This document shows, in pieces, positions 1-4,359 of a stretch of 7,301 nt of DNA. The DNA comes from JBEKYH01 sp049511115 (lineage in GTDB: Bacteria; Planctomycetota; Phycisphaerae; Tepidisphaerales; Tepidisphaeraceae), in NCBI GenBank assembly GCA_049511115.1, contig JBEKYH010000257.1:1-7301 (forward strand), given 5' to 3'. The notes under the pieces are model-generated. The model ran no database searches. It was not told where the DNA came from and saw only the letters and a list, made by a program, of their open reading frames with translations. The translations under genes and the position numbers were made by a program. The stretch's first letter is position 1. The number at the start of each line of letters is the position of its first letter.

Positions 1-714
1 GCGGAGGTTGGCAGGCAACTCCGCAAGTCGGGGCACAAGATGGTGGGCATTCGCCTGGACAGCGGCGATTTGGCGTATCTCAGCATCGAGGCGCGAAAGA
101 TTCTCGATGCCGCGGGTCTGACAGACGCGATCATCGTCGCGAGCAACGATCTCGATGAAACGATTATTGAGAGCCTCAAGCTGCAGGGCGCGGCGATTTC
201 GCTTTGGGGCGTGGGCACGAATCTCGTCACCGGCGCTGGGCAATCCGCGCTGGGAGGCGTCTATAAACTGACGGCGGAGCAAGCCAAAGATGGGAGCTGG
301 ACGCGAAAGGTGAAGGCGTCGGACGTTAGTTCCAAGAGTTCCATTCCGGGGCTGCTGCAGGTCCGCCGCTTTACTCACGATGGCGGCCTTGTGGCTGACG
401 CGATCTATGACGAGGTGCTGGGGATCGGGCCGACGCCGACGATCGTTGACCCGGCGGACTCCCTGCGGCGCAAGACGATTCCGGCCGACGCGGAGGCGGA
501 AGAACTTCTCGTGCCGGTGATGCGGGATGGGAAAGTTGTGGGCGAGACGCCCCCACTGGCGGCGGTTCGAAGCCGAGCCAAAGCGCAGATCAGCGGGCTG
601 TACGCCGGCATCACGCGATTTACCAATCCGCACACTTACCCGGTTGGATTGGAAGAGCGGCTGGCGGAGATTCGCACGGAAATGCTGCTGAAAGCCAAGG
701 AGCATGGCGCGTGA
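1..714 (+). CDS. pncB: Nicotinate phosphoribosyltransferase, C-terminal part (5' end outside window)
   Basis: This enzyme joins nicotinate to PRPP, with ATP, to make nicotinate mononucleotide: the committed cytosolic step of the Preiss-Handler salvage pathway. The frame is open from base 1, giving 237 visible residues. The ATG at 40 is internal, because the 13 codons before it (AEVGRQLRKSGHK) continue the family sequence straight into the PRPP-site signature MVGIRLDSGDLAYLS. Further family landmarks are VASNDLDE (about residues 46-53 of the visible chain) and WGVGTNLVTG (about 69-78). The tail NPHTYPVGLEERLAEIR is typical of the C-terminus of this family. TGA stop at 712-714. nadE follows after 15 bases on the same strand, so the two are probably cotranscribed. 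Roughly the first half of a usual 440-480-residue enzyme is missing from view only because the window starts inside the gene. The family call is secure. Confidence 0.95.
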   Translation, partial: AEVGRQLRKSGHKMVGIRLDSGDLAYLSIEARKILDAAGLTDAIIVASNDLDETIIESLKLQGAAISLWGVGTNLVTGAGQSALGGVYKLTAEQAKDGSWTRKVKASDVSSKSSIPGLLQVRRFTHDGGLVADAIYDEVLGIGPTPTIVDPADSLRRKTIPADAEAEELLVPVMRDGKVVGETPPLAAVRSRAKAQISGLYAGITRFTNPHTYPVGLEERLAEIRTEMLLKAKEHGA

Positions 715-717
715 TGT

Positions 718-723
718 GGGAGG
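718..723 (+). promoter_or_regulatory. Ribosome binding site of nadE
   Basis: GGGAGG lies 6 bases before the ATG at 730 and just after the pncB stop. It supports this start and translation of nadE from a pncB-nadE transcript. Confidence 0.75.
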
Positions 724-729
724 CTGGAC

Positions 730-2724
730 ATGAACACGATCAAGATTGCCGCGGCCGCGCTGAACCAAACGCCGCTTGACTGGGCGGGGAATCGCCGTCG
801 GATCCTCTCGGCGATATCCGAGGCGCGGCGGCAGGGGGCGGAAATTCTCTGTCTCCCGGAGCTTTGCATCACGGGATACGGGTGCGAGGACATGTTTCAC
901 TCCGCCGCGGTCCGGCAAAGGGCGCTTGATGTTTTGACGGAGATCCTGCCGGCCACGGAAGGAATAGTCGTCAGCATTGGCCTGCCGCTGATGTTTCAGA
1001 ACGGTGTGTTTAACGTGGCATGTCTTGTGGTGGATGGGCGAATTGGCGGATTTGTCGCCAAGCGATTTCTGGCCGGCGATGGGATTCATTATGAGCCGCG
1101 CTGGTTCAAGGCGTGGCCTACGGGAATGGCTGCTGAGATCGCCATTCTGGGGCAAACCGTTCCACTGGGCGACATTCACTTTGACGTGGGCGGCGTGAAA
1201 CTGGGGTTTGAGATTTGCGAGGATGCGTGGGTTGCCAAGCGTCCCGGCGGCGCGTTGAGCTTGGGCGCGACGGACGTGATTCTCAATCCTTCGGCCAGTC
1301 ATTTCGCATTCGGCAAGATTGACGTCCGACGCCGGCTTGTGCTGGAAGGTTCGCGCGCTTTCGGCGTCACCTATGTCTACGCCAACCTGCTGGGCAATGA
1401 GGCGGGCCGCGCGATTTACGACGGCGGAGCAATGATCGCCAGTTCCGGTCGGCTAGTGGCTGAAGGCCCGCGGTTTAGCTTTCGCGAGTTTCAAGTGATC
1501 TGTGCAACCGTTAACCTTGACGCGACGCGATCGGCGCAGGCTCGGACGGCGAGTTTCTCTCCGGATGTGAATCCCGACCCACGCTGCTTTGTTATTCCTT
1601 TTTCCTTTGTTCATCGAGCGATGGAGGCAAGCACGACTGCTGCGGCGAATTGGGAATCGGGGCCGCATCGAAAGGAAGAGGAGTTTGTCCGCGCAGAGGC
1701 TCTGGGTTTGTTCGATTATCTGCGCAAGAGCCGTTCGCGCGGATTTGTGGTTTCGCTGTCCGGCGGAGCGGATTCGGCCGCGGTGGCGTGCCTTTGTTCG
1801 ATAATGATTCGGCTGGCGCTGCGCGAACTGGGGTCGGATGAGTTGACAGCGCGGCTCTCCGACGTGAAGGCGCCGCCGCGGTCTTCTCAAAACGATGGGG
1901 GACGCGACTGGACTGGCGCATTGTTGACATGTGTATACCAGGCGACGCGCAACAGCAGCGCGGTCACGGAATCCGCGGCCCGCGAGGTGGCGAACGCTAT
2001 CGGCGCAGAGTTTTTGAATCTGAACGTCGATCCAATTCTGGAGGCCTATTGGCGGATGATGGAGTCCGCGCTGGGCCGTCCGCTTACCTGGAATCAGGAC
2101 GACATCGCGCTGCAAAACATTCAGGCGCGGGTGCGCTCTCCGGGCGTGTGGATGCTGGCGAACATTCGAAACGCGCTGCTTCTTTCCACATCGAACCGAT
2201 CCGAAGCTGCCGTCGGGTATGCGACTATGGACGGAGATACATCCGGCGGGCTGGCGCCCATTGCCGGGATCGACAAGGCGTTCCTTCGCCAATGGCTTCG
2301 CTGGCTGGAAATCAAGGGACCAGAGGGGCTGGGGCCGACTCCGGCGCTGGCGGCCGTCAATCGGCAGCAGCCTGCTGCGGAGCTTCGTCCTGAATCGAAT
2401 CATCAAACGGATGAGGACGACCTCATGGCGTACGACGTTCTGGATTTCATCGAGCGCGCTGCTATTCGGGATAAGCTCTCGCCTGCCGAGGTGATGGAGA
2501 CGCTGGCGCCGGCCTTTACGACGCACTCTCGAAAGAAGCTTGCCTGGTGGGTCCTGAAGTTTTTCCGCCTCTGGTCGCGTAATCAATGGAAACGCGAGCG
2601 GTATGCCCCCAGCTTTCACCTGGACGACGAGAATCTGGACCCAAAAACCTGGTGCCGGTTCCCGATTCTGTCCGGAGGATTTGAGGAGGAGTTGTCGGAG
2701 TTGTGCGCCCGGGAGGGTTTGTAG
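730..2724 (+). CDS. nadE: Glutamine-dependent NAD+ synthetase (two-domain)
   Basis: This enzyme catalyses the last step of NAD+ synthesis, the ATP-dependent amidation of nicotinate adenine dinucleotide with ammonia from glutamine. The complete protein is 664 residues. Residues 1 to about 300 form a nitrilase-like glutaminase domain. The expected Glu-Lys-Cys triad is visible as E44 (CLPELCITGYG), K111 (VAKRFLAGDG) and C163 (LGFEICEDAW). Residues from about 320 onwards form the synthetase domain, with the PP-loop SGGADS at 344-349, QNIQARVR (462-469), STSNRSE (486-492) and GYATMDGDTSGG (496-507). The length suits bacterial two-domain NadE with a large synthetase domain. The ATG at 730 has a GGGAGG site 6 bases upstream, and the protein begins with the expected first nitrilase strand (IKIAAAALNQ). 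All recognised catalytic residues are intact, so it should be active. It sits directly downstream of pncB, and an nrtR-pncA pair follows. Confidence 0.97.
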   Translation: MNTIKIAAAALNQTPLDWAGNRRRILSAISEARRQGAEILCLPELCITGYGCEDMFHSAAVRQRALDVLTEILPATEGIVVSIGLPLMFQNGVFNVACLVVDGRIGGFVAKRFLAGDGIHYEPRWFKAWPTGMAAEIAILGQTVPLGDIHFDVGGVKLGFEICEDAWVAKRPGGALSLGATDVILNPSASHFAFGKIDVRRRLVLEGSRAFGVTYVYANLLGNEAGRAIYDGGAMIASSGRLVAEGPRFSFREFQVICATVNLDATRSAQARTASFSPDVNPDPRCFVIPFSFVHRAMEASTTAAANWESGPHRKEEEFVRAEALGLFDYLRKSRSRGFVVSLSGGADSAAVACLCSIMIRLALRELGSDELTARLSDVKAPPRSSQNDGGRDWTGALLTCVYQATRNSSAVTESAAREVANAIGAEFLNLNVDPILEAYWRMMESALGRPLTWNQDDIALQNIQARVRSPGVWMLANIRNALLLSTSNRSEAAVGYATMDGDTSGGLAPIAGIDKAFLRQWLRWLEIKGPEGLGPTPALAAVNRQQPAAELRPESNHQTDEDDLMAYDVLDFIERAAIRDKLSPAEVMETLAPAFTTHSRKKLAWWVLKFFRLWSRNQWKRERYAPSFHLDDENLDPKTWCRFPILSGGFEEELSELCAREGL

Positions 2725-2762
2725 CGGCAAAACCTTTCAATTTAAGAAAGAAACTTGACATT

Positions 2763-2777
2763 GTGTATATTATACAA
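2763..2777. promoter_or_regulatory. Putative NrtR operator, site 1 (GTGTA-N5-TACAA)
   Basis: GTGTATATTATACAA has inverted half-sites GTGTA and TACAA, 5 bp apart; the wider 17-bp TTGTGTATATTATACAA (2761-2777) is also largely palindromic. It starts 2 bases after the TTGACA box. The half-sites match site 2 except for the last base. Binding by the neighbouring Nudix regulator is inferred from position, since autoregulation is common in the NrtR family. Confidence 0.6.
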
Positions 2778-2785
2778 TCAGATTA

Positions 2786-2800
2786 GTGTAATTTATACAC
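2786..2800. promoter_or_regulatory. Putative NrtR operator, site 2 (GTGTA-N5-TACAC)
   Basis: GTGTAATTTATACAC has perfect 5-bp inverted half-sites around a 5-bp AT spacer. Its centre (2793) is 23 bp from that of site 1 (2770), about two helical turns, so two dimers could sit side by side. It ends 15 bases before the ATG at 2816, near the expected transcript start or leader. Operator role inferred. Confidence 0.6.
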
Positions 2801-2803
2801 CAA

Positions 2804-2809
2804 GTGGAG
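2804..2809 (+). promoter_or_regulatory. Ribosome binding site that sets the nrtR start at 2816
   Basis: GTGGAG ends 6 bases before the ATG at 2816. The GTG at 2804 is in frame, but it is part of this purine-rich site and has only AT-rich operator sequence upstream. It is therefore more likely ribosome binding site than start codon. Confidence 0.65.
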
Positions 2810-2815
2810 CGGCAG

Positions 2816-3505
2816 ATGGCCTATTCCTATGAGTATCCTCGCCCCGCGTTGACGGTTGATTGCGTCGTGTTTGGTTTTGACGAGGGAGACCTCAAGGTGC
2901 TTTTGATTCAGCGGGGGCTGGACCCGTTCAAGGGACGTTGGGCGCTGCCGGGTGGGTTTGTTGACATGGACGAGCCACTGGAGGCGGCGGCTTTTCGCGA
3001 GCTGCGTGAAGAGACGGGGCTTGGCGACGTTTTTCTCGAACAGCTCTACACGTTCGGGACTCCCGGCCGCGATCCGCGCGGGCGAACGGTTTCGGTCGCC
3101 TACTACGCGCTGGTTGCGCTGGAGGGACGCAAACTCGCGGCTTCCACCGATGCGGCGGATGCCGCGTGGTTTTCGGTGAGTGAGCTTCCGTCACTGGCGT
3201 TCGATCATGACGCCATTGTCGAGACCGCGGTGCAGCGGCTGCGGGGCAAGGTGAGGTATCAGCCGATTGGATTTGAACTGCTGCCGGAAAAGTTCACGCT
3301 GTCTCAGCTTCAACACCTGTACGAGACGATCCTGGAGCGCGAGCTCGACAAGCGAAACTTCCGCAAAAAAATTCTCGGCATGAATGTGCTGAAGGAGACG
3401 GACGAAATCGAAGCCGACGTCGCGCACCGCGCGGCGAGGCTCTATCGATTTGACGAAGCCAGATACCGCAAGCTGGTGAAGAAGGGCTTTAACTTCGAGC
3501 TTTGA
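2816..3505 (+). CDS. nrtR: Nudix-domain transcriptional regulator of NAD metabolism, NrtR type
   Basis: The protein is 229 residues from the ATG at 2816 (233 if the in-frame GTG at 2804 were used). Residues 8 to about 140 are a Nudix fold with a full Nudix box: G47-x5-E53-x7-R61-E62-L63-x-E65-E66-x-G68-L69. Residues from about 147 to 229 (GFELLPEKFTLSQLQHLYE, then DKRNFRKKILG, ending YRKLVKKGFNFEL) match the winged-helix DNA-binding half of NrtR-type regulators. Known NrtR proteins repress NAD synthesis and salvage genes and sense ADP-ribose or related nucleotides. Position between nadE and pncA, directly after a double palindrome, fits that role and suggests autoregulation. Unlike NrtR members with a decayed Nudix motif, this one keeps every box residue, so it may still hydrolyse ADP-ribose or a related substrate. 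The alternative is a plain ADP-ribose pyrophosphatase with this C-terminal domain. Nudix call near certain, regulator call good. Confidence 0.83.
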   Translation: MAYSYEYPRPALTVDCVVFGFDEGDLKVLLIQRGLDPFKGRWALPGGFVDMDEPLEAAAFRELREETGLGDVFLEQLYTFGTPGRDPRGRTVSVAYYALVALEGRKLAASTDAADAAWFSVSELPSLAFDHDAIVETAVQRLRGKVRYQPIGFELLPEKFTLSQLQHLYETILERELDKRNFRKKILGMNVLKETDEIEADVAHRAARLYRFDEARYRKLVKKGFNFEL

Positions 3506-3529
3506 ACGCGATGGACATCCAGCATCGAG

Positions 3530-3535
3530 AAAGGA
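3530..3535 (+). promoter_or_regulatory. Ribosome binding site of pncA
   Basis: AAAGGA lies 8 bases before the ATG at 3544, inside the 38-base gap after nrtR. I see no promoter-like element in this gap, which supports an nrtR-pncA transcript. Confidence 0.65.
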
Positions 3536-3543
3536 TTTGAGGC

Positions 3544-4161
3544 ATGAAACGCGCACTGATTATCGTCGATATTCAAAATGATTTCGTGCCCGGCGGGGCA
3601 TTGGCGGTCAACGGCGGCGACCAGATCATTCGCGTTGTCAATCAGTTGCAACGGCGTTTTGATCTGGTCGTCGCCACACAGGATTGGCATCCGGCGAACC
3701 ACGGCAGTTTTGCCGTGAACCATCGGGGGCGGGCAGTGTTTGAGGTTGCGACGCTTGGCGGACTTCCGCAGGTTCTTTGGCCGAGTCATTGCGTTCAGGG
3801 AACTCGCGGCGCGGAATTTGTGCCCGGCCTTGAGACGACGCGGATCAACAAGGTTTTCCCCAAAGGCACCGATCCCCAGATCGACAGCTACAGCGGGTTT
3901 TTCGACAACGGCCACCGCAAGGCCACGGGCCTGGGGGACTATCTTCATGAGCGCGGCGTGGGCGAAGTCTACATTGTCGGCCTGGCCACCGATTACTGCG
4001 TGAAGTTCACGGCGTTGGACGCGAAACAGCTTGGCTTTGAGACGTACCTGATTGAAGACGCATGCCGAGGGGTTGATCTCAAGCCAGGGGACGTGGAAGG
4101 GGCCGTCGCCGAGATGCGGGCGGCGGGAGTGCGTGTGGTGCGGAGCGGCGATGTGATTTGA
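3544..4161 (+). CDS. pncA: Nicotinamidase
   Basis: This enzyme hydrolyses nicotinamide to nicotinate and ammonia, feeding PncB encoded upstream. The complete protein is 205 residues, close to E. coli PncA, and belongs to the isochorismatase-like cysteine hydrolases. The catalytic Asp-Lys-Cys triad is visible as D9 (IIVDIQNDF), K107 (VFPKGTD) and C152 (GLATDYCVKFTA). The metal-binding set is D47, H49 and H53 (TQDWHPANHGSF), with H82 in WPSHCVQGT. The GLATDYCV motif with its preceding cis-peptide-type stretch separates nicotinamidases from other isochorismatase-like enzymes, so the substrate call is firm. The ATG at 3544 has an AAAGGA site at the right distance. The gene sits 38 bases after nrtR and is probably cotranscribed with it under the double palindrome at 2763-2800. 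It ends tail-to-tail with the repeat-protein gene on the other strand. Confidence 0.96.
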   Translation: MKRALIIVDIQNDFVPGGALAVNGGDQIIRVVNQLQRRFDLVVATQDWHPANHGSFAVNHRGRAVFEVATLGGLPQVLWPSHCVQGTRGAEFVPGLETTRINKVFPKGTDPQIDSYSGFFDNGHRKATGLGDYLHERGVGEVYIVGLATDYCVKFTALDAKQLGFETYLIEDACRGVDLKPGDVEGAVAEMRAAGVRVVRSGDVI

Positions 4162-4350
4162 TCCGGCCCGTGACCTTATTCCTCATGCAACAAGCACGGC
4201 GCGGAAATGGGCTCGGCCGTCGAGTCATTCCATTTCGCCTTACTGGGGATGTCGATGGCGGTGGTCAGCACCGTTGTCCCGATCCGCGGCCTGAGCGGCA
4301 TCAAAAGGCTGCACACCGCCGAAGGGCAAGTCGCCGTGGGGTTTTTAGCT
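4162..4350. other. Gap between convergent pncA and exoprotein gene
   Basis: Apart from the doubtful small ORF at 4207-4359, I see no RNA gene or mobile element. The best hairpin is CGGTG-GTCAG-CACCG at 4259-4273, with a 5-bp stem and no T-run. The GGGGTTTTT at 4339-4347 has no upstream partner strand, so no intrinsic terminator can be called for either gene. Confidence 0.5.
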
Positions 4351-4359
4351 TTATCTTGA
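4207..4359 (+). CDS. Possible small hydrophobic ORF or gene remnant (50 aa)
   Basis: This frame is open from 4174, after a TGA at 4171, and has an ATG at 4207. It would encode 50 residues. Residues 8-26 (FHFALLGMSMAVVSTVVPI) could span a membrane. A basic stretch RGLSGIKRLH follows, then a second short hydrophobic end, VAVGFLALS. Third codon positions are mostly G or C, as in the real genes here. Against it, there is no good ribosome binding site and I recognise no family. It also overlaps the last 9 bases of the opposite-strand repeat-protein gene. It may be a degraded piece of a membrane protein, a genuine microprotein, or chance. Confidence 0.25.
   Translation: MGSAVESFHFALLGMSMAVVSTVVPIRGLSGIKRLHTAEGQVAVGFLALS

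Larger units (their letters stand above)
2755..2800 (+). promoter_or_regulatory. Promoter/operator region of nrtR-pncA
   Basis: This AT-rich stretch stands out from its GC-rich surroundings. TTGACA at 2755-2760 is a perfect -35 box. The -10 is not clear: at 17 bp spacing only TCAGAT (2778-2783) is present. Other TATAAT-like hexamers (TATATT at 2766, TACAAT at 2773, TGTAAT at 2787) would need other -35 elements. Two palindromes of matching design lie in or just downstream of this region, so on most promoter placements a bound repressor would block polymerase. Promoter function is inferred. Confidence 0.6.

Noticed and set aside
1453..2730. 425-codon open frame on the - strand opposite nadE
   Set aside because: Arg/Pro/His-rich translation with no family pattern. 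It lies antisense to an intact, well-recognised NadE and is an artefact of GC-rich codon use.
2734..2750. CTTTC-N7-GAAAG hairpin after nadE as a terminator
   Set aside because: The stem is only 5 A/T-rich base pairs, with no T-run after it; too weak to call.
4259..4273. CGGTG-GTCAG-CACCG hairpin as a shared terminator for the convergent genes
   Set aside because: The 5-bp stem has no T-tract on either side and could be chance in GC-rich DNA.
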